The notes under the pieces were generated by a model. The model saw only the letters and a program-made list of their open reading frames with translations, was not told the origin of the DNA and searched no databases. A DNA stretch of 36,299 nucleotides. Origin: an uncultured Oscillospiraceae bacterium. GTDB lineage: Bacteria; Bacillota_A; Clostridia; Oscillospirales; Oscillospiraceae. Made by a program: the position numbers and the translations under genes. Where the stretch lies: the NCBI GenBank assembly GCA_910579155.1, contig CAJTTS010000026.1, positions 1 to 36,299 on the forward strand. The letters are read 5' to 3'. Below, piece after piece: positions 27,727 through 34,994 of this stretch (the first letter of the stretch is position 1; each line of letters begins with the position of its first letter).

Positions 27727-28005
27727 ATGAAAGATTCCGTTTATCTCCTCTTAATTTGGCTGGGCGTCACCAGCGTTCTGGCCTTCGTCCTCTTCGGATG
27801 GGACAAGCTGATGGCCAAACTCCACCGCCGCCGCGTCCCCGAGGCGGCGCTGCTGGGCTGCGCCCTGCTGGGCGGCTCCGCCGGGGCGGCGCTGGGCATG
27901 GCCCTGTTCCACCACAAGATCCGCAAGCCGCCCTTCCCCTGGTTCGTCCCCCTGTGCCTGCTGGGCCACGCCGCAGTGCTGGCTTGGGCCGCGTTGCGGG
28001 CATAA
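27727..28005 (+). CDS. DUF1294 family membrane protein
   Basis: 92 residues from ATG 27727, with AAAAGGAG 7 nt upstream. Shows the DUF1294 pattern: a first transmembrane helix (YLLLIWLGVTSVLAFVLF), then GWDKLMAKLHRRRVPEAALL, the glycine-rich second helix LLGGSAGAALGMALFHHKIRKPPF with its G-x-G-M-x-x-x-H-K-x-R-K-P signature, and a final hydrophobic helix (VPLCLLGHAAVLAWAA). The molecular function of the family is unknown. The GC-rich, Ala-rich coding sequence matches the chromosome rather than the AT-rich island downstream. A terminator follows 20 nt after the stop. Confidence 0.9.
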   Translation: MKDSVYLLLIWLGVTSVLAFVLFGWDKLMAKLHRRRVPEAALLGCALLGGSAGAALGMALFHHKIRKPPFPWFVPLCLLGHAAVLAWAALRA

Positions 28006-28025
28006 CTACTATATATAGCAAAGAC

Positions 28026-28070
28026 AAACCTGCCTGCCTTGCCGTTTTCCGGCGGGTCCGGCAGGTTTTT
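28026..28070 (+). terminator. Terminator after the DUF1294 gene
   Basis: Outer stem AAACCTGCC/GGCAGGTTT with an inner GCCG/CGGC stem, ending in TTTTT (28066-28070). Confidence 0.8.
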
Positions 28071-28101
28071 GAATTTCCAGAAAATTTTATCCAATATCCT
28101 G

Positions 28102-28130
28102 TTGACAAGCGGCGGTTTGGGGGGTACAAT
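28102..28130 (+). promoter_or_regulatory. Promoter of the 28184 gene
   Basis: TTGACA (28102-28107), 17-nt spacer with a G-run, TACAAT (28125-28130). Confidence 0.85.
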
Positions 28131-28137
28131 AGCAATA

Positions 28138-28165
28138 GTTACAAACCAGTTACAAACTGTTACAA
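28138..28165 (+). repeat. Three GTTACAA direct repeats in a leader
   Basis: GTTACAA starts at 28138, 28149 and 28159, spaced 11 and 10 nt, so all three lie on one face of the helix just downstream of the promoter. They end 13 nt before the GAGGAGG ribosome binding site. Candidate repressor operator or RNA-binding-protein site. Confidence 0.65.
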
Positions 28166-28183
28166 TTTTTTGAGGAGGTTCCC

Positions 28184-28474
28184 ATGGCTGAGAATAGCAC
28201 CGCCCTTACCTATAAAGGACACCCGCTCCGCCGCAAAGACAACTTGATCTATTACGGCTCCATGGCCGACAAATACATCGTTATGATCCAAGTGATGAGT
28301 ACCGAAAAGGACGGCTCCCTGGATCTGGCCAACAAGGTCCATCTCCAGCTCCAGTTTACCGACCCCGACCTGAAGAGCCGGGACCGGGTGGTGAAAAAGA
28401 GCGACCTGCCCGATCTGTTCTCCGCCATTGATATGGGTTCCATCTGGCTAATGCGCGCTCTGGCCGGAAAATAA
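28184..28474 (+). CDS. Hypothetical protein, 96 aa
   Basis: ATG 28184 follows TGAGGAGG, an excellent site, and a near-perfect promoter lies upstream, so this is a real gene. I do not recognise the family with certainty. The 96 residues read as a small beta-rich domain: ALTYKGHPLRRKDNLIYYG, KYIVMIQVMSTEKDG, VHLQLQFTDPDLKSRDRVVKKSDL, ending with a helix LPDLFSAIDMGSIWLMRALAG. It is soluble, with no signal peptide or cysteine. The leader holds three evenly spaced GTTACAA repeats. The next gene, a secreted cell-wall hydrolase, begins 43 nt later with no promoter or terminator in between, so the two may be cotranscribed. Confidence 0.75.
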   Translation: MAENSTALTYKGHPLRRKDNLIYYGSMADKYIVMIQVMSTEKDGSLDLANKVHLQLQFTDPDLKSRDRVVKKSDLPDLFSAIDMGSIWLMRALAGK

Positions 28475-28517
28475 CAGACCGTCTTTACCAAAGAAAATTT
28501 TACTGGGGGTAATTCCA

Positions 28518-29429
28518 ATGAACTTTAGAAACAAGGCGGTCAAAACTGTCGCCGCCGCAGGACTGATTCTTACCATGGGCACCGGGGTGGGCTTTGCCTC
28601 CATCGGCAATGCCACCGTCACCGCCGACTCCCTGCGCTTGCGTAGCGAGGCCAACACCACGTCGTCCACCATTATCATGGCCCCTAAGGGCGCCGAGGTC
28701 ACCGTGGAAGAGGATGCGGGCAACGGCTGGTATAAGGTGGTCTATGGCGATCAGACGGGTTATATGTCCGGCGAATGGCTCACTGTTTCCCTGACGGACG
28801 GCACCGTTATCCCCGCTTCCGAGGGCACCGAGCCCGAGCAGCAGCGGGGCCTGATCACCGCCGATGTGCTCAATGTCCGCTCCGGCCCGGCCACGACCTA
28901 TGACAAGGTCGGCAGCCTGAAGGGTGGCGCCGTGGTGGATATCGTGTCCGATCCCGGCAACGGCTGGTATGAGGTCGACTCTGGTTACATATCCGCCGAG
29001 TATGTCACTTTGGTGGACGCCGATTACGAGAGTTCCAGCGAGTTGGGCGCTGCCGCCGCCGCCATGGCCAGAAGCCTGCTGGGCAAGCGGTACGTGTCCG
29101 GCGGCTCGGGCCCTAACAGCTTCGACTGCTCCGGCTTTACATATTACATCTACAAGCAGTTGGGCCATCCCATCGCCCGGGGCTCCTCCAGCCAGTATTA
29201 CAACAGCGGTTACTTTGTTTCCACCAGTGCCATGCAGCCCGGCGACCTGATCTTCTTCTTTGACCGCCGCTTTGACAGCTCTGGCGGCACCCTGCCCACC
29301 ACCCATGTGGGTATGTATGTGGGCGACGGCCAGTTCATCCACGCGTCTACCACCTCTTACCGGGTGCAATATGACAGCATTTACGGCTACTATGCCCCCT
29401 ATATCGTGGGCGCCAAGCGAATCGGCTAA
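28518..29429 (+). CDS. Secreted SH3-NlpC/P60 peptidoglycan endopeptidase
   Basis: Cleaves stem peptides of peptidoglycan outside the membrane. 303 residues. A signal peptide spans about residues 1-27 (NKAVKTVAAAGLILTMGTGVGFA). Two bacterial SH3 domains follow at about 33-90 (VTADSLRLRSEANTTSSTI, NGWYKVVYGDQTGYMSGEWL) and 112-166 (ITADVLNVRSGPATTYDKVG, NGWYEVDSGYISAEYV), joined by a short acidic linker. The C-terminal NlpC/P60 domain, about 175-303, has the catalytic Cys in SFDCSGFTYY and the His in THVGMYVGDGQFIHAS. ATG 28518 follows CTGGGGGTAATTCCA. The domain layout matches gamma-D-glutamyl-diamino acid endopeptidases used in growth and cell separation; substrate specificity is inferred. 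Confidence 0.93.
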   Translation: MNFRNKAVKTVAAAGLILTMGTGVGFASIGNATVTADSLRLRSEANTTSSTIIMAPKGAEVTVEEDAGNGWYKVVYGDQTGYMSGEWLTVSLTDGTVIPASEGTEPEQQRGLITADVLNVRSGPATTYDKVGSLKGGAVVDIVSDPGNGWYEVDSGYISAEYVTLVDADYESSSELGAAAAAMARSLLGKRYVSGGSGPNSFDCSGFTYYIYKQLGHPIARGSSSQYYNSGYFVSTSAMQPGDLIFFFDRRFDSSGGTLPTTHVGMYVGDGQFIHASTTSYRVQYDSIYGYYAPYIVGAKRIG

Positions 29430-29442
29430 ATTCGGTATTTTT

Positions 29443-29480
29443 CAGCCGTCCGGTGAAAACGCCGGGCGGCTGACTTTCTT
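29443..29480 (+). terminator. Terminator after the NlpC/P60 gene
   Basis: CAGCCGTCCGG and CCGGGCGGCTG (29443-29472, one G-U pair), then ACTTTCTT. Confidence 0.8.
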
Positions 29481-29504
29481 AACCGAAAATTATTATTTTG
29501 CCTC

Positions 29505-29533
29505 TTTACAATTGGCCCGGTCTGGGCTAAAAT
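29505..29533 (+). promoter_or_regulatory. Promoter of ireB
   Basis: TTTACA (29505-29510), 17-nt spacer, TAAAAT (29528-29533), 30 nt before the start codon. Confidence 0.8.
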
Positions 29534-29562
29534 AGCAGTAACAAAAAAAGGGGGTGCGCCCA

Positions 29563-29817
29563 ATGAACGACATGGACTATACGCGTAAATTTAGCGTCAA
29601 CTTGAACAAGGACGAGGAGATCAAGGCCATCCTGTCCTCCGTCTACAATTCTCTGCGGGAGAAGGGCTACAACCCCATCAACCAGATTGTAGGCTATATT
29701 CTCAGCGAGGACCCTACCTATATCACCAACCACAACAACGCCCGCACGCTCATCCGCCAGTTGGACCGGGACGAGCTGCTCCAGGTATTGCTGAAGAGCT
29801 ACCTCCAGGAGAAGTGA
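29563..29817 (+). CDS. ireB: IreB family regulatory phosphoprotein (DUF965)
   Basis: 84 residues from ATG 29563 (AGGGGGTG upstream; an in-frame GTG at 29554 is less likely). The sequence is closely typical of the family: [71 protein letters not shown]. In Enterococcus, IreB is a substrate of the Ser/Thr kinase IreK and its phosphatase, and influences cell-wall stress and cephalosporin resistance; that role is family knowledge. In many Firmicutes the gene sits with ruvX (yrrK) and a zinc-ribbon gene; here it stands alone between its own promoter and terminator. Confidence 0.93.
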   Translation: MNDMDYTRKFSVNLNKDEEIKAILSSVYNSLREKGYNPINQIVGYILSEDPTYITNHNNARTLIRQLDRDELLQVLLKSYLQEK

Positions 29818-29820
29818 GAC

Positions 29821-29851
29821 AAACCGCCGGCCCCGTGGTCGGCGGTTTTTT
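29821..29851 (+). terminator. ireB terminator
   Basis: AACCGCCGGCC-CCGT-GGTCGGCGGTT followed by TTTTT. Confidence 0.9.
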
Positions 29852-30041
29852 AAGATTTGGTGAAGGAGCTGCGGGACCTGTTGATGTTGGGGGATGTGGG
29901 GGCGTCTTTGAGGCGGCGGCGCCAACACCCCCGAGGCCGCGATGGAGGATGATGACGGGGCTGAGGAGCCAGGGAACTGATCGGGGTATTCTGCGATTGT
30001 GGGAGCGTCCGAAAAATATCGAGAGAAATGGAAATTTCCTC
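29852..30041. other. Intergenic region with nothing recognisable
   Basis: No ORF with a ribosome binding site, no tRNA and no strong hairpin were found between the ireB terminator and the tRNA-region promoter. The stretch is purine-rich on the plus strand and may be gene remnant. Confidence 0.5.
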
Positions 30042-30069
30042 TTTACAAATTTGTTTTTTCTGGTATAAT
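30042..30069 (+). promoter_or_regulatory. Promoter of the tRNA-like/tRNA-Ala unit
   Basis: TTTACA (30042-30047), 16-nt spacer, TATAAT (30064-30069), about 20 nt before the tRNA-like sequence. Confidence 0.82.
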
Positions 30070-30088
30070 AAATCCGTTGCAAATCAAT

Positions 30089-30190
30089 GGGCTCGTAGCT
30101 CAGATGGGAGTGCAAGCGGGCCAGTTATATGCCCCACGTTTCGGGGGCGTAACTCGGATGGTTGCCACCCGGTTCACATCTGCAAGTTCT
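30089..30190 (+). other. tRNA-like sequence, not a canonical tRNA
   Basis: It starts exactly like a tRNA, GGGCTCGTAGCTCAGATGG (acceptor and D-arm), but no CGAGCCC acceptor partner follows. Instead there is a hairpin (30128-30135 with 30144-30151, ACGTTTCG loop) and then a second, degenerate copy of the 5' part, GGGCGTAACTCGGATGG, at 30145-30161, ending in a T-loop-like GGTTCACATC. It could be a rearranged tRNA pseudogene or an unknown tRNA-derived RNA. A strong promoter lies in front and tRNA-Ala follows, so it is probably transcribed. Confidence 0.5.
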
Positions 30191-30222
30191 TATTTGTTCT
30201 TATTACCACCAAAATTTCATAC

Positions 30223-30298
30223 GGGCGATTAGCTCAGCTGGGAGAGCGCAGCGTTCGCAACGCTGAGGTCGTGGGTTCGATCCCCATATCGTCCACCA
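30223..30298 (+). tRNA. tRNA-Ala (anticodon CGC)
   Basis: 76 nt including encoded CCA. The acceptor pairs GGGCGAT with ATCGTCC and contains the G3-U70 pair that identifies tRNA-Ala. The D-arm is GCTC/GAGC, the anticodon arm CAGCG-TTCGCAA-CGCTG with CGC at the centre (reads GCG), and the T-arm GTGGG-TTCGATC-CCCAT. Its 3' flank is a terminator followed by an island carrying a serine recombinase. Confidence 0.97.
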
Positions 30299-30300
30299 TT

Positions 30301-30332
30301 GGCAGACTTGCAATTTGCAAGTCTGCCTTTTT
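30301..30332 (+). terminator. Terminator of the tRNA unit
   Basis: GGCAGACTTGCAA and TTGCAAGTCTGCC (30301-30327), then TTTTT. The convergent recombinase stop codon (30333-30331) lies in the T-run. Confidence 0.9.
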
Positions 30333-31953
30333 ATGCTGTGACATACACAATGGGCTGTTTATTGATCCCCTGCTCCTGACATTCGGTGGCCATCGTTCTA
30401 AACTCCTCAAAGGAAACATTAAACTCAATTTCCAGTGTGTAGTCCCGGTAAACGTAGACGGCCTTAATAAACTGGGATATAATCATTTTTTTCGCGGCGA
30501 AAGTACAAGTGTCGTATAAGTCGGCCCAGTCTTTAATCTTTTCGTACTCCTGCCGCTCCAAATCAGAGCTTGCTAAATGCTGCTCAAGCTCCAGTTTGGC
30601 GGCTTCCACGGTTGCGGCCAGCGTTTGGATTTCCTGCTTGGTCTTGCTCACAAGGTCGTTGAGGAGGTCAATATCCAGGCGACCCTCGCCGCGGATTACT
30701 TTTATCGTCTCTGCCTGATAGTCGGCCAATTCTTTCTGCTTGTCCGCTAACTGTGACGAGGCTACATTGTGTCTGACCTTGGCCAGCTCGATTGCTTTTT
30801 CGTTTTGCTTGGCGACGATTTCAGCGCCGGAGGATGCGCTGATCCTTGAAAGTTGGTAGCGCACAATCTGGTCTACTATTCCGTCCAGCTTTTTTACACC
30901 ATATCCCGATTGCCCGTCACACTCCCCCGGATGCCGCACATTGTAATGGCATTGGTATCTTGCCCGTACTTCCCTGACAAGATCGCCGTGCTTGTTGATA
31001 CGCTTGCGCCCACTGGTAGTCAGCGTCAAACGGTTCCGACAATGGCCGCAGTAAATGTTTCCAACTAACAAAGACTGGCCTTTCAAATTAAGTGGTGTTT
31101 CTGCGTGGTGCGTTGTCCTGTCCGCCATAATCTGTTGCGCCCGTGCAAAGATTTCCGGGTCAATGATTTGCAGTTCGGGGATTACAGCGGATTGAGCTTC
31201 GCCGTTGCGGATAACGCCGGTATAGATAGGGTTTTTGATGATCCGATTGATAGAGGTATTTGGAAAGTTTTTCCCATCGGGTTTCCTGATGTTCATTTCG
31301 GTTAAGTACCTGCACAACCGCTGGGCACCATAGCCCTCATGGACATACTTTTCAAAAATCAACTGGATAATTTTTGCAGCATCCTCGTCTATGACTAAAT
31401 CAAAAACTTCACGGTTGCGCTTGTTCATGCGGCCCCGCTTGTCCAGTTGGTAGCCGTATGGGATAGAGCCGCCGGTATAACACCCGCTTTCCGTGAGCTG
31501 TTCCAACCTCGTTTTCGTCCGTACAGAGGTTTTGATACTTTCGCCGGATGCCTGCCAATAGCGTATGTAGTTTAAGAGCTTGTCAACGTGATTGTCAAAT
31601 CGCTGTTCACCCTCTACCGCGCTCCAGACTTCAATGCCATTCTTTACAAACCACTCCACCACAAAGGGCGTTTCATCATCCCGCCGTCCGAGACGGTCAA
31701 ACATATAAACCAGCAGGACTTCAAATTTTCCCTGCACGGCCTCGCGCTGGATTTCTTGGATGGCGTCCCTCTCCTTTGCGGACTTCTTAAACCCGGAAAT
31801 TCCTTTTTCATAGAGTTCCTTTTCGATGTGCCAGTCAGGATGGCCGGAGGCAAATTCCCGGCAGTATTGCTTTTGCATGGGAATGTCGTCCTTTTCAACC
31901 TGGCCTACGGTAGACACTCGATACAGGCAACAAACGCGCTTTAAGTTTTCCAT
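30331..31953 (-). CDS. Large serine recombinase (resolvase/integrase type)
   Basis: Site-specific recombinase that integrates and excises mobile elements through a 5'-phosphoserine intermediate. 540 residues from ATG 31953 (TGAGGTG upstream). The N-terminal resolvase domain starts RVCCLYRVSTVGQ with Ser14 as probable nucleophile, followed by VYMFDRLGRRDDETPFVVEW. The Recombinase domain spans about residues 160-265 (GSIPYGYQLDKRGR, GYGAQRLCRYLTEM, NRIIKNPIYTGVI). A zinc ribbon (IYCGHCRNRL with YQCHYNVRHPGECDG) and a coiled coil (LADKQKELADYQ, SKTKQEIQTLAATVEAAKLELEQH) complete the family layout. It converges on the tRNA-Ala unit, marking this tRNA flank as the probable edge of an island. AT-richer than the genes to the left. 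Confidence 0.94.
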   Translation of the reverse strand: MENLKRVCCLYRVSTVGQVEKDDIPMQKQYCREFASGHPDWHIEKELYEKGISGFKKSAKERDAIQEIQREAVQGKFEVLLVYMFDRLGRRDDETPFVVEWFVKNGIEVWSAVEGEQRFDNHVDKLLNYIRYWQASGESIKTSVRTKTRLEQLTESGCYTGGSIPYGYQLDKRGRMNKRNREVFDLVIDEDAAKIIQLIFEKYVHEGYGAQRLCRYLTEMNIRKPDGKNFPNTSINRIIKNPIYTGVIRNGEAQSAVIPELQIIDPEIFARAQQIMADRTTHHAETPLNLKGQSLLVGNIYCGHCRNRLTLTTSGRKRINKHGDLVREVRARYQCHYNVRHPGECDGQSGYGVKKLDGIVDQIVRYQLSRISASSGAEIVAKQNEKAIELAKVRHNVASSQLADKQKELADYQAETIKVIRGEGRLDIDLLNDLVSKTKQEIQTLAATVEAAKLELEQHLASSDLERQEYEKIKDWADLYDTCTFAAKKMIISQFIKAVYVYRDYTLEIEFNVSFEEFRTMATECQEQGINKQPIVYVTA

Positions 31954-32045
31954 ACATGCACCTCATTTTTCTTTTGAAAAACAGTGTATGTGTCCTTGGT
32001 GTATGCTCTCTATATTTACTTGTCAAGGTACATCTTACACTATTA

Positions 32046-32228
32046 TTATCTCATATTGTCGCCCTGATTGCAAATTTTGGGGCCTTTTTTCGGGGAAATC
32101 TTCTGATTAAATAATATATCTTGTATGTTTTCCGTCACTTTAGGCTGGGGTCTGTCTGCATAACGCAGGATGATTTTATGGCCGTCAATTAAAACGACTT
32201 CGCCAGTTTTCGCTTGTGCGTTTTTCAT
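32046..32228 (-). CDS. Small protein encoded upstream of the serine recombinase
   Basis: 60 residues from ATG 32228, with CAGGAG 6 nt upstream. Two short beta-strands (EVVLIDGHKIILRYADRP) lead into an amphipathic helix (KVTENIQDILFNQK) and a basic tail. Not recognised with certainty; its size and position before a large serine recombinase recall the small accessory ORFs of clostridial mobilisable transposons, but no homology is claimed. It ends about 93 nt upstream of the recombinase start, on the same strand, with a TTGACA (32026-32021) in the gap that may drive the recombinase. A DNA-binding or accessory role in excision is possible. Confidence 0.55.
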   Translation of the reverse strand: MKNAQAKTGEVVLIDGHKIILRYADRPQPKVTENIQDILFNQKISPKKGPKICNQGDNMR

Positions 32229-32254
32229 AGTCTGCTCCTGTCAAATAAAAAATG

Positions 32255-32290
32255 CGTCTCACGGTGAGCAATGCCATTAAGTTAACCAGA
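32255..32290 (+). repeat. IS terminal inverted repeat, left
   Basis: Begins CGTCTCACGGTGAGCAATGC and ends AACCAGA. It matches the reverse complement of the right end at 35 of 36 positions (G/C difference at the ninth base). Confidence 0.92.
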
Positions 32291-32322
32291 AATAACCAAA
32301 TAGCAGCGATATGGGAGGAAGG

Positions 32323-33636
32323 TTATCGAGAGGGGACATACATGGGGGAAATGCGGATTTCGGCAATGATGGGACGTGGGAAGTTGCGGTCTGGTCGGCA
32401 GGGTAGGAGTTTTCGTTCCAAGAGAGGCAGCACGTCAAGGAACCAGCCCCGCAAAGTTTGGCAACAGAGATAAACCGCATCAGAAAAATTGACGCAGCGT
32501 TTATATTTGGAACTGCCCCATGCGGTATCCACTTCCCAGGCAGCGGCCTTTGTAAAGTTGAAGATGATAAAGGCGGAAAATATCTGTTGAAGGATCAGTT
32601 CGGGCCGCTTGGAATGGAGGTGAACCATGCCCACGGTATACTTTAACTGCCGGAAAGATGTTTCAATTCCCCAGCGCCTGGCATAAAGACGCCGAAGCGT
32701 CGCCAGAGAGAATTGGGTCTGGTTCAGATTAGTGATGAATGTCTCCATACTTCCGTCTTTCAGCCTCAAACGCACAATTCTGGCAGAAAACAGATAGAAA
32801 CCGGCACTGCCAGGTTCCAAATAATCAAAGGGCACGTTGTTGGGGAGACGGCAGTACGCTTCCTGTATGGGGATGCCCCGCTGCTCCAACTGCCGCCGGG
32901 TCAGCCGTCCCAAGGTGATATGCACCGGCAGGTCGAATTCGGGCTGGTCGGGCAGCGTGACCCCGTAAGCGTATGTCCGGTTCCGATCCTTGAGGCGGAT
33001 CAGGTACTTCCAGCCGGCTTGCTCCAAATGGGCGAAATTGTTGTACGCCTCATAACCCCGGTCAGCCAGCAGGATCACAGGCTCCGATCCCGCAGAACGC
33101 TCCGCCATTTCACACAGAGCCGCGTCCTCGCTTTTGGTGTGCTCCTTCTGCACCAGTACATCGGTATAAATCCCGTTTTCCAGGTCGAACAGCGCGTTGA
33201 GATGATACAGATTCCAGCCATGCTGCCGCTGTGTGCCGGGCCGGTAGGCATCTGAATCTTCGGGATACGACATGGACTTTAGGGAGGTGCCGTCAACGGC
33301 CAGCAAGCGGTAGCCCTGGAACTTTTTCCCGGCGGTCAGGGAGTCGGGAAAACGGTGGAACAAGTCCTCAAACGCCTGAGGCAGCCGCTTTTTCCGCTGC
33401 TGAACAAATGCGGACGCCGATGGAGTGCCGATCCCGTTCTGAAAATATCCCAGCAGCCCCTTCCACATACTTTTTTCGTCCATGGTCAGGATGAGGCTGA
33501 TCAGCGTGGGCAACGTCAGCGACCGCCGCCGGGTAAAGTCCTTGCCCGGGTTCTTTGCATACCGCTCCGGGTGCTCCCCCATTGCTCCGATTATGGATAA
33601 CAGTCTTTCCTTCAACGCTCCGCCCGTGTTCTTCAT
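32323..33636 (-). CDS. IS4-family DDE transposase
   Basis: Cuts and pastes the surrounding IS. 437 residues from ATG 33636, with a GGGGGG site about 8 nt upstream. A basic N-terminal helical region (about 1-110) is followed by the DDE_Tnp_1 catalytic domain: first Asp in LLAVDGTSLKSM, second Asp in LLADRGYEAYNN, and the Glu in the IS4 Y-R-E-K signature YARRWGIETSFRQLK. A beta-rich insertion lies between the second Asp and the Glu. All three acidic residues and the frame are intact, so the enzyme is probably active. Length is normal for the family. Confidence 0.93.
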   Translation of the reverse strand: MKNTGGALKERLLSIIGAMGEHPERYAKNPGKDFTRRRSLTLPTLISLILTMDEKSMWKGLLGYFQNGIGTPSASAFVQQRKKRLPQAFEDLFHRFPDSLTAGKKFQGYRLLAVDGTSLKSMSYPEDSDAYRPGTQRQHGWNLYHLNALFDLENGIYTDVLVQKEHTKSEDAALCEMAERSAGSEPVILLADRGYEAYNNFAHLEQAGWKYLIRLKDRNRTYAYGVTLPDQPEFDLPVHITLGRLTRRQLEQRGIPIQEAYCRLPNNVPFDYLEPGSAGFYLFSARIVRLRLKDGSMETFITNLNQTQFSLATLRRLYARRWGIETSFRQLKYTVGMVHLHSKRPELILQQIFSAFIIFNFTKAAAWEVDTAWGSSKYKRCVNFSDAVYLCCQTLRGWFLDVLPLLERKLLPCRPDRNFPRPIIAEIRISPMYVPSR

Positions 33637-33731
33637 TTGTGCGCCCCCCTGAAAATCAATCTCGTTTTCCGGGCCTTGCCGCACATTTTTTCATTTTTGT
33701 CAAGTGCTTTTTTGCGCTTTGCTTGGGAATA

Positions 33732-33767
33732 TCTGGTTAACTTAATGGCATTGCTCACGGTGAGACG
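33732..33767 (-). repeat. IS terminal inverted repeat, right
   Basis: Partner of the left repeat; reading inward on the minus strand it starts CGTCTCACCGTGAGCAATGC. Confidence 0.92.
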
Positions 33768-33798
33768 TATTTCTTTGATAAGTTTCGCATTTAAGATG

Positions 33799-33834
33799 CG
33801 AAAACGCGGAGCGGTTCTAATACCGCCCCGCGTT
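33799..33834 (-). terminator. serC terminator
   Basis: AACGCGG-GCGGT and ACCGC-CCGCGTT (33803-33834) with one mismatch, followed on the minus strand by TTTT. A second hairpin TTCGCAT-TTAAG-ATGCGAA (33784-33802) abuts it. Confidence 0.7.
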
Positions 33835-33874
33835 CCAAGGGGTTTAACTATGGAGAGCTTTCTGCCCTTGTTTT

Positions 33875-34969
33875 TTATACATGACATTCTTTATGTTTTT
33901 TCTCAAACTCTCCCATGAAGTCAACCAGATAGCCTACACCTTCCATTGGCATGGCATTATAGATACTGGCCCGCATACCGCCAACGGCACGATGCCCCTT
34001 GATGCTGATTATACCGCTCTGCTCCGCCTCTTTGACAAAAGCAGCGTCAATCTCATTTGAGCCGGTACGGAAAGTCACATTCATCAAGGAGCGGCTATCC
34101 TTTCGCACAGTTCCGTGAAACAATTTGCTCCCGTCAAGGACGTTATACAAAACAGCCGCTTTCTTCTCGTTGACCTCTTTCATTTTCTCCAAGCCGCCCA
34201 AAGATTGAATTCACTTTATTACCTTTCCAACAATGTAAATGTTGTAGGTGGGCGGCGTATTATACAGCGACTTTTTATCCGCATGAGTTTTATAGCGGAG
34301 CATAGTGGGCGTCCACGGCAATACAGTGTCGGAAATCATATCCTTATGGATGATGGCAATTACCAGACCTGCGGGGCCGAGGTTTTTCTGGATGCCGCCA
34401 AAGAGCATTCCGCACTTTGATACATCCATTGGTTCGGACAAAAAGCTGGAGGATATATCGTCAATCAGAATTTTCCCCTTGGTGTTGGGCCGCTTATGAA
34501 ACTTTGTCCCATAAATCGTATTGTTCTCGCACATATAAACATAGTCCGAATCCGGGAGAACATCCAAATTGTCGCAGTCAGGAATATAAGAAAAGTTGTC
34601 CCCCTCCGACGATGCGGCCACATGAATTTTTCCATACATCGCCGCTTCTTCACAGGGTTTTTTTGACCAATGCCCCGTCAAGATGTAATCTGCCTTTTGG
34701 TTCCGCATGAAGTTCATCGGAATCATAGCAAATTGGAGGGACGTGCCGCCCTGGAGAAACAACACTTCATAGTCATCGGGAATATTCATCAGTGTCCGCA
34801 GATCATATTCGGCCTCGTCAATGATAGACTGGAACAGAGCGGAACGGTGGCTGATCTCCATAACAGACATTCCGCTGCCTTTGTAATTCATCATTTCGTC
34901 TGCCGCTTCCTGCAACACCGGTTCCGGCAAAACCGAGGGGCCTGCCGAAAAATTATAGGTGTACCGCAT
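33875..34969 (-). pseudogene. serC: Phosphoserine aminotransferase interrupted by one in-frame TGA
   Basis: SerC converts 3-phosphohydroxypyruvate and glutamate to phosphoserine. From ATG 34969 (AAGGAGG upstream) the frame reads MRYTYNFSAGPSVLPEPVLQ, EVLFLQGGTSLQF, TGHWSKKPCEEA, ILIDDISSSF, the pyridoxal-phosphate lysine in FGGIQKNLGPAGLV and NTPPTYNIYIVGKVIK, then TGA at 34213-34211. The same frame continues IQSLGGLEKMKEVNEKKAAVLY to GGMRASIYNAMPMEGVGYLVDFM and a stop at 33875. The two parts make exactly one 364-codon SerC with TGA in place of Trp (TGG in related genes, KWI-SLGGLEKM). The first part alone lacks the C-terminal small domain and is unlikely to work. It lies 25 nt after the upstream sulfhydrylase gene. 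Confidence 0.88.
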
Positions 34970-34994
34970 CCAAAAACCTCCTTGCATTCTGCAA

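Larger units (their letters stand above)
32255..33767 (-). mobile_element. IS4-family insertion sequence
   Basis: A 1513-bp element bounded by 36-bp inverted repeats that differ at one position and carrying one DDE transposase. It lies between the recombinase operon and the serC terminator. No target-site duplication is evident: the flanks are AAAAAATG on the left and TATTTCTT on the right. The flanks are themselves partly complementary to each other, so the true ends might lie a few bases further out. Confidence 0.9.

Noticed and set aside
30089..30190. Selenocysteine tRNA or a tRNA with an intron
   Set aside because: No 3' acceptor strand complementary to GGGCTCG is present downstream, and no 8-bp acceptor or group I intron core is visible.
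30300..30330. Recombinase attachment site in the tRNA 3' end
   Set aside because: The dyad there is explained by the tRNA terminator, and no second copy of the tRNA 3' end was found in the window.
33875..34969. Selenocysteine or UGA-as-Trp recoding in serC
   Set aside because: No selenocysteine-insertion-type hairpin is evident directly after the TGA, SerC is not a known selenoprotein, and UGA ends several ordinary genes in the window.
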